This document shows positions 43,160-51,978 of a DNA stretch of 64,000 nucleotides, one piece after another. Position numbers and translations under genes: made by a program. Numbering within the stretch: the first letter of the stretch is position 1; each line of letters opens with the position of its first letter. Source of the stretch: Verrucomicrobiaceae bacterium (GTDB taxonomy: Bacteria > Verrucomicrobiota > Verrucomicrobiia > Verrucomicrobiales > Akkermansiaceae); the NCBI GenBank assembly GCA_027484055.1, contig JAIXQH010000025.1, forward strand, positions 186,001-250,000, given 5' to 3'. Under the pieces are notes generated by a model. It was given only the letters and a program-made list of their open reading frames with translations, searched no databases and was not told the origin of the DNA.

Positions 43160-44149
43160 ATGCCCATTCACCAAACTGAACTGGATTCAGAGACTCGGGA
43201 ATCTCCCCGAAATGCTACGGAAATGATTTATCTTTGGGGAGCATTGATTTTCTCTACGGCGCTTCTGGTCTGGTTTTATTGGTTCACCGCAAAGTTTGGC
43301 CCGTCTCGAAGCCAGAGTGCCGGACAATGGATCGTCAGCGCTTGGAATCCCGAGACCGATTACGAGCACGGGCTACTTTTTGGGCCGATGATCGCGGGGC
43401 TAATTTTTTACCGGTATCAAGATTTGCGAGCAATCGCTGGCCGGGTCAGTCTTTGGGGCTTGGTGCCGATCTTCGTTGGGATCTTCTTTTACGCAGTCGC
43501 TTATCGGACTCTGCAGCCGCGGATTGCCATGGGCGCTCTGCCATTTCTGTTGTGGGGTTCGGCCTACTACCTCTGGGGTTGGAAGGTGGCGAAGATGTTA
43601 ATGTTTCCATTATTCTTCTTTTGGTTGGCGATTCCGCTTCCGAGCTTTCAACAGGCGACCTCTGGCTTGCAGGTGCTAGCCACATCCTTGGCCCACAATG
43701 GTGCGGCACTCTTCGGGGTGAAAACCATCGTTCAAGGGACGATGATTTCCCCAGCTAGCGGCGATTGGGCTCCTTTAGAAATCGCGGCGGGCTGCAGTGG
43801 GATTCGTTCATTGATGGCCTTGCTGATGATTTCTGCAGCATGGGCTTATATTGCTAAAATCGCGCTTTGGAAAAAGGCTCTGCTTTTTTTCTGTGCCTTC
43901 CCTTTGGCAATCATCGGAAACTCGTTACGGGTGATTTCGATTTTCGTGATCGCTCAATACGGAGACGCGCACTGGGCACGGACGACTTGGCATGATTGGT
44001 CCGGGCTGCTGTTATTTTATCCCTTTTCGTTAGTACTGCTGCTCACCATCCATTCTCTGTTGGAAGGTGGGGTTCCTTGGAAAAAGAGCAAGCGTCGTCA
44101 GCTAAGCCGCGTCATGGTTCGCCATACGGTCGAGGGAGGAGGCTTATGA
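43160..44149 (+). CDS. xrt: Exosortase
   Basis: A multi-pass membrane transpeptidase-like enzyme that cuts PEP-CTERM tails. 329 residues from ATG 43160, about eight transmembrane segments. The catalytic triad is visible: Cys212 in IAAGCSGIRS, Arg257 in GNSLRVISI, and His278 in TTWHDWSG. The typical early PETDYEHG-type segment (WNPETDYEHGLLFGP) is also present. It overlaps the next gene by ATGA and faces exopolysaccharide genes. The PEP-CTERM protein at 24093-24725 is a probable substrate. The subtype cannot be fixed without comparison. Confidence 0.93.
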   Translation: MPIHQTELDSETRESPRNATEMIYLWGALIFSTALLVWFYWFTAKFGPSRSQSAGQWIVSAWNPETDYEHGLLFGPMIAGLIFYRYQDLRAIAGRVSLWGLVPIFVGIFFYAVAYRTLQPRIAMGALPFLLWGSAYYLWGWKVAKMLMFPLFFFWLAIPLPSFQQATSGLQVLATSLAHNGAALFGVKTIVQGTMISPASGDWAPLEIAAGCSGIRSLMALLMISAAWAYIAKIALWKKALLFFCAFPLAIIGNSLRVISIFVIAQYGDAHWARTTWHDWSGLLLFYPFSLVLLLTIHSLLEGGVPWKKSKRRQLSRVMVRHTVEGGGL

Positions 44150-44874
44150 ATTTCAAACCCCTGTTACTTCCCGTCTTTCTTGGGATTGGATTGTGTTCGA
44201 TTTATTTTCTTCCTCAAACGGGTGGAGTCGCCGATTCGGCGATCATCATGGAATTACCGCCGCATTTAGGGGCTTGGTCGCTAAGTCCAACGCCGGCCAC
44301 CAAGATGGAAATCGAGACACTCGGTGCTGACACCAAGTTCTCGAAGGCGGATTGCAGAGCCTACCGACCCGATGCATACGATGTTGAGGGATACCCGTTA
44401 GTCGATACGGTGAACTTATCCATTGTCTTGTCGGGTTATGATTTGAATAGCTCCATCCACCGCCCCGAGCGCTGCATGCCTGCCCAAGGGCATACGATCT
44501 TGGGGTCTAAAGACGTAAAAATCGCACTCGCGAACAACTACGAGTTTGATGCAAAACGGCTGATTTCAATTCGAAAGGGGACGAGTGAGGAATCAAACGC
44601 TCCTGCTGAGTATAAATGCATCACCTACTACTTTTTTATAGGCCACGACCATGTGACCAATGACCATTTAGAACGAACCTTCATCGACATGAAAGATCGC
44701 CTCATTCGGGGAATGGACCAACGGTGGGCTTATGTGTCCGCCTCTATTTACTACGGTAAATTACCTTGGGTCCGGGCGAAGGAGGTTTCAGAGGAAGAGG
44801 CGGATGTAACGCTGAAAAAATTTATCACTGCGTTGGCAGGCAAGCAGATCGATTGGGATAAAATCGCACGGTAG
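44146..44874 (+). CDS. epsI: Exosortase-associated EpsI-family protein
   Basis: 242 residues from ATG 44146, preceded by GGAGGAGG and overlapping the exosortase stop. An N-terminal hydrophobic segment (LLLPVFLGIGLCSIYFLP) anchors or exports it; the rest is periplasmic. The EpsI pattern is visible: LPPHLGAWSL near the N-terminus, IHRPERCMPAQGHTI, YFFIGHDHVTNDHLER and a C-terminal helix. EpsI-type proteins accompany exosortases, sometimes fused to them, and are linked with exopolysaccharide export; the mechanism is not known. Convergent with the Wzy/TPR gene, 5 bp apart. Confidence 0.88.
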   Translation: MNFKPLLLPVFLGIGLCSIYFLPQTGGVADSAIIMELPPHLGAWSLSPTPATKMEIETLGADTKFSKADCRAYRPDAYDVEGYPLVDTVNLSIVLSGYDLNSSIHRPERCMPAQGHTILGSKDVKIALANNYEFDAKRLISIRKGTSEESNAPAEYKCITYYFFIGHDHVTNDHLERTFIDMKDRLIRGMDQRWAYVSASIYYGKLPWVRAKEVSEEEADVTLKKFITALAGKQIDWDKIAR

Positions 44875-44879
44875 CTTGC

Positions 44880-47069
44880 TCACTTGATGAGGCCCTGAGT
44901 CGGTGTGACTTTGGTTTGCTCAAGGAATGCAATTTTCGTATCGAGATAGGTGAGAAGTTCCTCTCGCTGTTTGCTGGTAAAACTTTGTGGGATATTTCCG
45001 GAAATGGTCGCTCGTCTTTTGCCTTCGATAAAATAGGCAAGGGCGTTTGATGGCTGCCGATTCTCCCAAGCCTCGACTCCCATTCTGCGAAGCAGTAGCC
45101 CGGCTCTAAAATGGGCTATATGCCCTCCTGGGATAGTACACGTGAAGTCGTAGGCTTCCAGCGCACCCTTGTAGTCCTTGATCGCTTCACGCGCCGCGCC
45201 GAGGCTAGAATGGATCTCCACTCGCAGGTCCTGTTGGTGCCAAGGAATAATCGCGGATGATTTATCAATCTGCTCAGCAGCAGACTCTAGCGTTCCTAAC
45301 GCCTCATTGAGCTCTCCGGCACGATACTGACGTATCCCTTTGGTATAGAGATGCTGAGCAAAATAACAATGTCCAAGGAAGGCGTTTTCCATCCCGCCTT
45401 GGTAGGATAGTGTCTTCGAATAAGCTTCTTCAGCTTTGGCATCCTGGTTTAAAGAACTCAATAGATTCGCTTGATTGATCGTGATACTCGGATCGTAAGG
45501 ATTCATCGCTAGTGCAGTTGCGAAGTCCTCTACAGACTTCTGTATCTCCTCAGTCTGCGCCCAGTGTTTTCCAGCACGACCGGCCAACTCTCGAAGAATG
45601 AGAGCACGATCCATGTAAAATGTGGACTGGGGCCAAGTACCAATCGCAGAATTTATGGCCTGCAAGCGCTCTTCTAGTGAGTTGCTAGGTTGTTTGCTAA
45701 ACATCGACGGCCATAAGGTGAGCGAGACTCGTGTCCCTTTAACGCCATAGTTAGATAGTGCGGTGATGCAGAGGCAGGCGGCACCGCAAAGCAGGATTTT
45801 CGTGGCGATGTTACTTGCATTTGCAGACTGAGGAGACCGCGAAGTTCGAGATGCATAGCCTAGGCAGATCCCGAGCAGCACCGCGAGCGGCATCATGTGA
45901 AAGACAAAACTGAAGTTCGATTGGGTAAAAACTCCCACAAAGGCCGCAATGCCGCCAACTTGCCATGCGAGAGAGTTTGATTTTTCCTTAACCGGGTTCC
46001 CCGTGCGGATGACAGCGATCATGATCGTAAGCATCACCCATAATAAGAGTGCCGCACCGCCGATGATGCCGTAGTCAGCGAGAGCTTGAAGTAGCTCGTT
46101 GTGAACAAACTCTGGTCTCGCATGCCCTTGTCCTTGAACGGAGCTTTCCCAGAAACGGTAGCATTCCCAGCCATAGCTCCGGCTTCCTCCGCCGGCCCAT
46201 GGATGCAGGCCGATGCAAGAAATCGCAATGCCTGCCAGATAGAGCCGGATATCATTGTCCAAAAGCTGTTCGCTAGCTGCGTACCCTCGTGCGGCTTGGG
46301 TATGACTCCAACTGAGCATTAGAAATCCCACGACACCCAAGCAGATGATAGGTAAGGCAATCATCGCCGGAGCGGACCACGCCAGCTTCTGCCGTTTTGC
46401 CGTCCAAGTCGCGGCGATTACAAAAACCCCGCCGCCCACGGCCAATCCGAGCAAACCACCGCGAGATCTAAAGAAATAAACTGCGATGATCCCCGCGATG
46501 ACCACGAGACCAAAAAAGATCTGTGTCCACCGCGAGTGCTGACCAAATAAGGCCGCGCCAGCGACTAGCAGAGTGGTTCCGATGACGAAGTTGGCACCTT
46601 CGTTATAGTGTGCGAAAAACCCAGTCGGCAAATTTACGATTCGCAAGCGGAAAATCGGGCTAAAAGTCGGATCCATGTACTGCATCCCCGCTACGATGAT
46701 GCTCGCCACCAGTAAGAGTGCGCTGCCCCAGATTAGAACCCGCTCTGCACGAGGCTGTCCTTCGACCGCCCTGACGCAGAGATACGCGCCGACTGCGCAA
46801 GCGAGCAGTAGCAGGTCTGCCTGTGCCAGTTCTGGAACCGGGGACACCCATGCCCGGGCTGTGAACCAGCCCGCCACCACGACTCCGAGCGCGAGCATCC
46901 CGAAATCGCTCAGCGACGTTCTTTTCTTTAACAGAGCGGGAACTGCCGAGAGGACGGCCAGTGCGAGCGCCACCATCGCAGGTCCCCAGCTCCAAGATCT
47001 AAGCTGCGGCCCGTAGATCGCTCCGAGTCCCAATGAAAGAACCAAAAAAAACGCTGAAACGACTGGCAT
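44880..47069 (-). CDS. O-antigen ligase/polymerase (Wzy-like) with C-terminal TPR region
   Basis: 729 residues. The first ~430 hold about twelve membrane helices with the O-antigen ligase/Wzy_C loop (GIAISCIGLHPWAGGGSRSYGWEC, written in part; HNELLQALADYGIIGG). The remaining ~300 are helical repeats of the TPR kind (ALAMNPYDPSITINQANLLSSL-like units at about 515-700). Such proteins polymerise or ligate lipid-linked sugar repeats at the outer face of the inner membrane. It follows the initiating transferase by 12 bp on the same strand, so the two are one operon. Confidence 0.82.
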   Translation of the reverse strand: MPVVSAFFLVLSLGLGAIYGPQLRSWSWGPAMVALALAVLSAVPALLKKRTSLSDFGMLALGVVVAGWFTARAWVSPVPELAQADLLLLACAVGAYLCVRAVEGQPRAERVLIWGSALLLVASIIVAGMQYMDPTFSPIFRLRIVNLPTGFFAHYNEGANFVIGTTLLVAGAALFGQHSRWTQIFFGLVVIAGIIAVYFFRSRGGLLGLAVGGGVFVIAATWTAKRQKLAWSAPAMIALPIICLGVVGFLMLSWSHTQAARGYAASEQLLDNDIRLYLAGIAISCIGLHPWAGGGSRSYGWECYRFWESSVQGQGHARPEFVHNELLQALADYGIIGGAALLLWVMLTIMIAVIRTGNPVKEKSNSLAWQVGGIAAFVGVFTQSNFSFVFHMMPLAVLLGICLGYASRTSRSPQSANASNIATKILLCGAACLCITALSNYGVKGTRVSLTLWPSMFSKQPSNSLEERLQAINSAIGTWPQSTFYMDRALILRELAGRAGKHWAQTEEIQKSVEDFATALAMNPYDPSITINQANLLSSLNQDAKAEEAYSKTLSYQGGMENAFLGHCYFAQHLYTKGIRQYRAGELNEALGTLESAAEQIDKSSAIIPWHQQDLRVEIHSSLGAAREAIKDYKGALEAYDFTCTIPGGHIAHFRAGLLLRRMGVEAWENRQPSNALAYFIEGKRRATISGNIPQSFTSKQREELLTYLDTKIAFLEQTKVTPTQGLIK

Positions 47070-47081
47070 AGTCTCTATGGA

Positions 47082-48485
47082 TTACCTCGCTCCTTTACCA
47101 AATAAAACGGCAGGAACCGTTTTAACCAAAATCTGAAAATCCAACCAAAGCGACCAATTGTCGATGTATTCGAGATCCATGGCCACCCATTCTTCAAAGC
47201 TGGTGATTCGATTCCGCCCGCCCGCTTGCCATTCACAGGTGATCCCAGGTTTCACGCTCAAGCGCCGCCTGTGGGATAGTTCACAGAATGCAGCCACTTC
47301 ATAAATTGGCAGCGGCCGTGGCCCGACGAGACTCATCGTGCCGTTAAGAACATTCAGCAGCTGCGGCAGCTCATCGATGCTCAATTTCCTGAGCATGGCA
47401 CCAAACGGGAAAACCCGCGGATCATTGTCCAGCTTGAAGACTGGCCCCTGCATCTGATTTCCATGCTCCTCTTTGGTTTGCTCCAATAACGCTTCGGCAT
47501 TCGGCACCATGGTGCGGAATTTTAGCATCCTGAAGGGTTTACCGTAGCGCCCGGCCCGCTGTTGCCAGAAAAATACAGGAGCCCCGGGACTGCTGAGCCG
47601 GATACCTACTATCGCAAAAATCCACAATGGGCTGCTAATGACCAAGAGGACAATCGCTGCGCCGATGTCAAACACGCCCTTGCATAAGAGTTCCCAAGAG
47701 AGCTCTGGCGTCGTCCGGAGAACCAGCATCGGACGGTTTCCCACCGCATCAAACACTGGGCGCGCGATCTGTGAGCGGATGAATGAAGCTGCGATCCATG
47801 CCTCGACGCCTTGCAATTCACAGGCTTCCACCGCACGGGCGACTTTTTCAAACTCGGTGTTTTTCGCGGCGAATAGCACCCGACTCACGGACTCATCTTT
47901 CAGTAAATCAAACAAGTCGTTCACGTCACGGGTCGAAAGGTCAAACAGATCTACGATTTTCCAATCCGCCGTGATTTCTGGATCCAATTCCGCAACCAGC
48001 TCCGCCATTTCGTCTCCGGATCCTGCGATGATGACAGACTCCTTGTTCGATTCTGAGCGGATTTGCTTTTTAAACCACATTTGCAGCAGGCGATCTCGGC
48101 CTAAGATCGACAAGAACATCAGCGCCAAGCCGAATGCTAAGGATAAGCGCCTCGCATCACCCATCTTGGCAAAAACCGCAAAGATACCAATCATCAGGAC
48201 GATCACCGCTAAGGCGCGAAACAACTGCCAAACGGCGGTGCGCAAGGTCTTGTGTCGTAAATGATCGTAAAACCCGAACCGTTCCAGCACCAGCGGGGTG
48301 AATGGCACCGCGATGTAGAGGATCCAGTTCACCGAGCCTGCGTAATCGGCATCAAAATCCATCGAGGCCCAGCCCCGGAAGGCATCACGCAACAGGCTAC
48401 CGCACCAGAAAGACACCCAAACAAGCACGGAGTCAGTCAGCTGGTAAACTTGGATCGTGAAAGAGTCCTTACGACTGATGGGCAT
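47082..48485 (-). CDS. Undecaprenyl-phosphate sugar-1-phosphate transferase (initiating glycosyltransferase)
   Basis: 467 residues of the WcaJ/CpsE/EpsB type: about four N-terminal membrane helices (20-130), a Rossmann-like middle domain ([17 protein letters not shown]), one helix near 290, and the catalytic polyprenyl-phosphate hexosyl-1-phosphate transferase domain with [29 protein letters not shown] and [10 protein letters not shown]. It loads the first sugar onto undecaprenyl phosphate for exopolysaccharide repeats. A start of the operon, downstream of which lies the Wzy-like gene; exosortase loci commonly carry such a transferase. Confidence 0.92.
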   Translation of the reverse strand: MPISRKDSFTIQVYQLTDSVLVWVSFWCGSLLRDAFRGWASMDFDADYAGSVNWILYIAVPFTPLVLERFGFYDHLRHKTLRTAVWQLFRALAVIVLMIGIFAVFAKMGDARRLSLAFGLALMFLSILGRDRLLQMWFKKQIRSESNKESVIIAGSGDEMAELVAELDPEITADWKIVDLFDLSTRDVNDLFDLLKDESVSRVLFAAKNTEFEKVARAVEACELQGVEAWIAASFIRSQIARPVFDAVGNRPMLVLRTTPELSWELLCKGVFDIGAAIVLLVISSPLWIFAIVGIRLSSPGAPVFFWQQRAGRYGKPFRMLKFRTMVPNAEALLEQTKEEHGNQMQGPVFKLDNDPRVFPFGAMLRKLSIDELPQLLNVLNGTMSLVGPRPLPIYEVAAFCELSHRRRLSVKPGITCEWQAGGRNRITSFEEWVAMDLEYIDNWSLWLDFQILVKTVPAVLFGKGAR

Positions 48486-48599
48486 GGTGGAAGTTGAATT
48501 TCAGGATCTAGGGGGAATTCTCCGGCCCAGAATGGCTATATTCCACCGCACTGCAACCGCTGATTTTCTCGGCATCGATTCTGCTTGAGCCGCAAAGCC

Positions 48600-49658
48600 A
48601 TGCCGATCCGTCACGACCCGGAACTTCTCGACGAATTTCTAGATCTCCTCCGCAATCTGATCCGCGAGCCCGCTGTCGTCGGTGCGGAAGATTCGTTTTT
48701 CCGGGTCCTCATGCGGGAGCTTCAGGAGCTCGGCCTTGCCCTGACTTATTATCAAGGCGTGCTGGTGGCGCAGGGGCGCGATCCAGAGAGTCTCATTCTT
48801 TCTGCCCACATGGATCGACACGGGCTCCTCTGTACCGGGCCGAATGAATTTCAATACTCCGCCTTCATTTCCAGTAACCGTAGCGAGCAGACCGGGGACT
48901 CGGTCTCTGAGCAGATGATGGAGGCCATCCAGCACCGCTTCGTCGGCCAGCGGGTCCAAGCGCACCTGCCCTACACCGGCACCTACCTCGGCCAAGGGAC
49001 CATCACCCATTCCTTCATCTGCCCCCATCGGAACAACCTTATTTTTGAAATCGACGGTCTCGGCTTCCTCCAACCGGGGACGCCCGTTTCCTTTTTAGAC
49101 CGCCTGACCCAGCAAGATGGCTGCATCTCCGCCCAGCTGGACAATGTCGTATCCGTCGCCCTCCTCGTTTTTCTCTTCCGCCGCGGCTTCCAAGGCACGG
49201 TGCTATTCACGGCCCAAGAGGAAGCTGGCCGCAGTTGGCGCTTCGCTTTGGCCTGGTTTCTCCGCCAGCAAATCCGCACCCGGCGGCTCATTGTTCTGGA
49301 TACCAGCCCCTATCCCAGCCGCGAGGCGGCAGAGGCTCAGCACCTCGTCCTGCGGAAAAAGGATGCCAGCGCTGAGTTCGATCCTCTCATGACCGCAGAG
49401 CTTAGTGCAAAATGCACGGCCCTCGGCATCACCCACAGCTATAAGGACGCCTACGTGGACAGCCTCAACGAGACTCGCCAGAAAAAGCTCTCCCTCGGGC
49501 GCACCGAACTCGGCCGCCTCATCGTCGCCAGCCAGGGGCAAATCAGCGGCACCACCCTCCAAATTCCCACCACCGGCTACCACACCGCCAGTGAGACGGC
49601 CTCCCTGGATTCCATCCGTGCCGCGCTGGCCTTGCTTCTGAGTTACGCAGAGACCTAG
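48600..49658 (+). CDS. M42-like metallopeptidase
   Basis: 352 residues from ATG 48600; a TTG five codons earlier is possible. It has the M42/M28-type two-metal core: LILSAHMDRHG (His and Asp), SAQLDNVVSVA (bridging Asp), LFTAQEEAGRSW (catalytic Glu-Glu), VLDTSPY (Asp), and GYHTASE (His). The inserted domain between the first two ligands (about 95-170) matches the M42 lid. Probably a cytoplasmic aminopeptidase. It lies alone between the sugar transferase (divergent) and exbB. A second M42 gene is at 54143. Confidence 0.8.
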   Translation: MPIRHDPELLDEFLDLLRNLIREPAVVGAEDSFFRVLMRELQELGLALTYYQGVLVAQGRDPESLILSAHMDRHGLLCTGPNEFQYSAFISSNRSEQTGDSVSEQMMEAIQHRFVGQRVQAHLPYTGTYLGQGTITHSFICPHRNNLIFEIDGLGFLQPGTPVSFLDRLTQQDGCISAQLDNVVSVALLVFLFRRGFQGTVLFTAQEEAGRSWRFALAWFLRQQIRTRRLIVLDTSPYPSREAAEAQHLVLRKKDASAEFDPLMTAELSAKCTALGITHSYKDAYVDSLNETRQKKLSLGRTELGRLIVASQGQISGTTLQIPTTGYHTASETASLDSIRAALALLLSYAET

Positions 49659-49728
49659 CGCCGTTCGGACATTGGATTCGCTTTTGTTGCTCGCCAGTGG
49701 CGGTGGGGGCTGACTAGTCTTTTCCACG

Positions 49729-50442
49729 ATGATTTTAGGATTGATGGAACCTTCTGGCTTAATCGAGCAAGGTGGCCCGCTGGTGTGGGTGTTGCTGGGG
49801 TTGGCATTTATCGGCGCGGTGGCGGTGGTGGAGCGCTTGTTTTTCTTCCACCGAGCAAGGATCAACGTGGGAGATTTACTGGTGGGGCTGTCCCATCACA
49901 TCCGGCGGCGCTCCTTCGCCGAGGCACTGCACGAAGCGGCAAGGGCACCTGGCCCAGTCGCACGGGTGGCACATGCGGCGCTATTGCGATATTACCTAAG
50001 CCGGGCGGATTTGCGGGATGTGGTGCAGGAGGCGGGGCAGATGGAGGTGCCTAGGATCGAGAAAAACTGCCGTGTGATCTTGGGCGTGGCCCTGCTCGCG
50101 CCCTTGGTCGGGATGCTGGGGACGATGCTCGGCATGTTGGAAACCTTTCAAAAAGTGGGTGAGAAAGGTGGATTCAGTGGCCCCTTGGAACTTTCTGCGG
50201 GCGTTTTCACCGCGCTGATCACCTCAGTCATGGGCATGACGGTGGCCGTGCTGTTGTATTTGTTTTACCTCTATTTCCTCGGGCGGGCGAAGCGCATGGT
50301 CCACCGCTTGGAGCGCGCGGGGATCGAGATGGTGAATCTCATCGCCGATGCTCGCGAGGAGGAAGAGTATGCGCCTTTCCGAGGTGAGGTGGCCGCAGGA
50401 AAGAAACGGCCGGCTCCGGCCCAGCCGGATCGAACCCTATGA
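49729..50442 (+). CDS. exbB: ExbB/TolQ/MotA-type proton channel
   Basis: 237 residues with three membrane helices (about 18-38, 110-132, 158-185). The conserved core is present: ILGVALLAPLVGMLGTMLGMLETF, then LSAGVFTALITSVMGMTVAVLLYLFYLYF. With ExbD it forms the proton-driven motor energising TonB at the outer membrane, or a Tol-like system. It overlaps exbD by ATGA. This is the first of four co-directional genes (ExbB, ExbD, TonB-like, zinc-ribbon protein). No TonB-dependent receptor is nearby. Confidence 0.9.
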   Translation: MILGLMEPSGLIEQGGPLVWVLLGLAFIGAVAVVERLFFFHRARINVGDLLVGLSHHIRRRSFAEALHEAARAPGPVARVAHAALLRYYLSRADLRDVVQEAGQMEVPRIEKNCRVILGVALLAPLVGMLGTMLGMLETFQKVGEKGGFSGPLELSAGVFTALITSVMGMTVAVLLYLFYLYFLGRAKRMVHRLERAGIEMVNLIADAREEEEYAPFRGEVAAGKKRPAPAQPDRTL

Positions 50443-50894
50443 AACTGGAAATGAGCCTGCCGGAGCGCCCTGGATTTCTACATGCGGTGCCGATTCTGAA
50501 TCTTTTCGCGCTTCTTCAGTTATTTTTCCTGCTGGGGCCTTCACTGGTGTTGCAGTCCGGAGTGGCAGTGGACCTACCGCCGTCGCGCTTCCAGATGGAG
50601 CGTTACCAAGAATCCATCGTCGTCACTCTAGGGCCAGGAAATGCGGCACCATCAATTTATTTAGGGCGGGATGAAGTGACCTTGGACGGATTGGCAGATC
50701 GGCTTGAAAAACTCCGGGAGCAGTCCGCGCAAAGGAAATCACTGGTTTTATTAAAAACGGACAAGAGCACCCCAGTCGGTGTCGAGCGTGAGGTCACGGA
50801 ATTGATCCTGCGCAAAGGATTTCGAATCGCCTTGGTCGGTAAAACCGCGCCAGGTCTTGAGCGACCATCGACCCCATTTCCATCGCGCGAATGA
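50439..50894 (+). CDS. exbD: ExbD/TolR-like protein with Asn at the proton-carrying position
   Basis: 151 residues: a cytoplasmic N-terminus, one membrane helix (HAVPILNLFALLQLFFLLGP), the periplasmic start SGVAVDLPPS, and a periplasmic alpha/beta domain (LVLLKTDKSTPVGVEREVTELILRKGF, in two parts). In ExbD/TolR the helix begins TPLIDV, with the Asp essential for proton flow; here the aligned text is VPILNL, Asn in place of Asp. Overlaps both neighbours by ATGA. It may be a non-conducting or modified stator unless another acidic residue substitutes. Confidence 0.85.
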   Translation: MKLEMSLPERPGFLHAVPILNLFALLQLFFLLGPSLVLQSGVAVDLPPSRFQMERYQESIVVTLGPGNAAPSIYLGRDEVTLDGLADRLEKLREQSAQRKSLVLLKTDKSTPVGVEREVTELILRKGFRIALVGKTAPGLERPSTPFPSRE

Positions 50895-51667
50895 GTGGGG
50901 CGATGGGCAAGCCAACTCGACTGACGGGCACCCCGGAGTGGGTGTTCCGCTGGAAGCCGCGGAAGTCACCGCTGGTGCCGAAACTGCTGGCCCTGCTGTT
51001 GGTCGGACTGGGCTTTGCCTTCCTCCTGAGCCTGCGGATCAAGGTGATCACTCCAGCGAGATCGACGTCACAGGCCGCTTCGGTCATGATCCTGCGCAAC
51101 GATGCACAGGGCCGAGCCTTCACCCTGAAAGCGGACGAAGGTGGGCCATTTCCCTCTCGGTTTGAGCTTTCTCAATGGCAGGGCATGGCTGAATTGGAGG
51201 CCGTCGCATGGGAGGCCGTGAAACCCCAGCCGAAGCCCTATGCCCCAGCGATGCAAGAATTGCCAGACGCCACATTGCTTAGACCCTTGGAATTGGCCGT
51301 GAGCGGAAAGTCATTTTTTCCCCCACGACTGCTTGCGGAGGAGCCGCCACCAGTCACCGGCCCTCAGCGTTTGCACCCCACCCTATTTCCCCTTTCCGGG
51401 ATCACTCGGGAAAATCTACCTACAGACCTGCCGCCTTATGAGGAAATGACCGAAGCGGGTGATTGGCGATTTCTACTGCAGCTCAATGCAGCGGGCGTCG
51501 TGAAGGAGTGCATATCTCTGGAATCGACTGGGAAAGAAGCACCCGCAGCTCTCGTGCGATGGCTTAGGCGGGTTCCATTCAAATCATCGCCGGGGCAAGC
51601 CGCACGCTGGCTCGCTTTGGAACTTAAATTCACCAACTCCCTTGCCGATGGAACTGAGCCTCGCTGA
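50891..51667 (+). CDS. TonB-like energy-transducer protein
   Basis: 258 residues with one membrane helix (about 32-47, LLALLLVGLGFAFLLSL), a Pro-rich periplasmic stretch (EAVKPQPKPYAPAMQELP and EEPPPVTGPQRLHP), and a C-terminal domain of the TonB form (WRFLLQLNAAGVVKECISLESTG, APAALVRWLRRVPFKSSPG; shown in pieces). The context after exbB and exbD supports a TonB role. Sequence divergence makes the identity tentative. Its end overlaps the start of the next gene by 20 bp. Confidence 0.7.
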   Translation: MSGAMGKPTRLTGTPEWVFRWKPRKSPLVPKLLALLLVGLGFAFLLSLRIKVITPARSTSQAASVMILRNDAQGRAFTLKADEGGPFPSRFELSQWQGMAELEAVAWEAVKPQPKPYAPAMQELPDATLLRPLELAVSGKSFFPPRLLAEEPPPVTGPQRLHPTLFPLSGITRENLPTDLPPYEEMTEAGDWRFLLQLNAAGVVKECISLESTGKEAPAALVRWLRRVPFKSSPGQAARWLALELKFTNSLADGTEPR

Positions 51668-51887
51668 CTTTATCTTCTACATCGTCGTCGCATGCTTCGT
51701 GATGGTGCCGATTTTCACGGTGGTCTCGCGCACGCTGCACGCACGGGTGGAGCGGCGATCTTTGGCCAATCGAGTCATTTGTCGGCTCTGTTTGTACGCG
51801 TTTGAGGACACAAGTCATGTCGGCACGGTGAATTGTCCGGTCTGCGGCGCATTGAATGAAAAAGGCCGTAGTCGGCGACTGGGCTAG
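51648..51887 (+). CDS. Small membrane protein with zinc ribbon
   Basis: 79 residues from ATG 51648. One N-terminal membrane helix (FIFYIVVACFVMVPIFTVV), a basic linker (HARVERRSLANRV), and a zinc ribbon with CRLC and CPVC. The metal site would face the cytoplasm if the N-terminus is outside. Translationally coupled to the TonB-like gene, so it is probably an accessory of the ExbB/ExbD/TonB unit. Family not recognised. Confidence 0.65.
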   Translation: MELSLADFIFYIVVACFVMVPIFTVVSRTLHARVERRSLANRVICRLCLYAFEDTSHVGTVNCPVCGALNEKGRSRRLG

Positions 51888-51978
51888 GATCTCGTTTTGA
51901 GCCGAATCGTCTATTTTTCGTGCCTTGTTGCGGATTTCCTGCTTTCCCTCGCCCCGACCCCGTTTCTTTCCATTGCCC

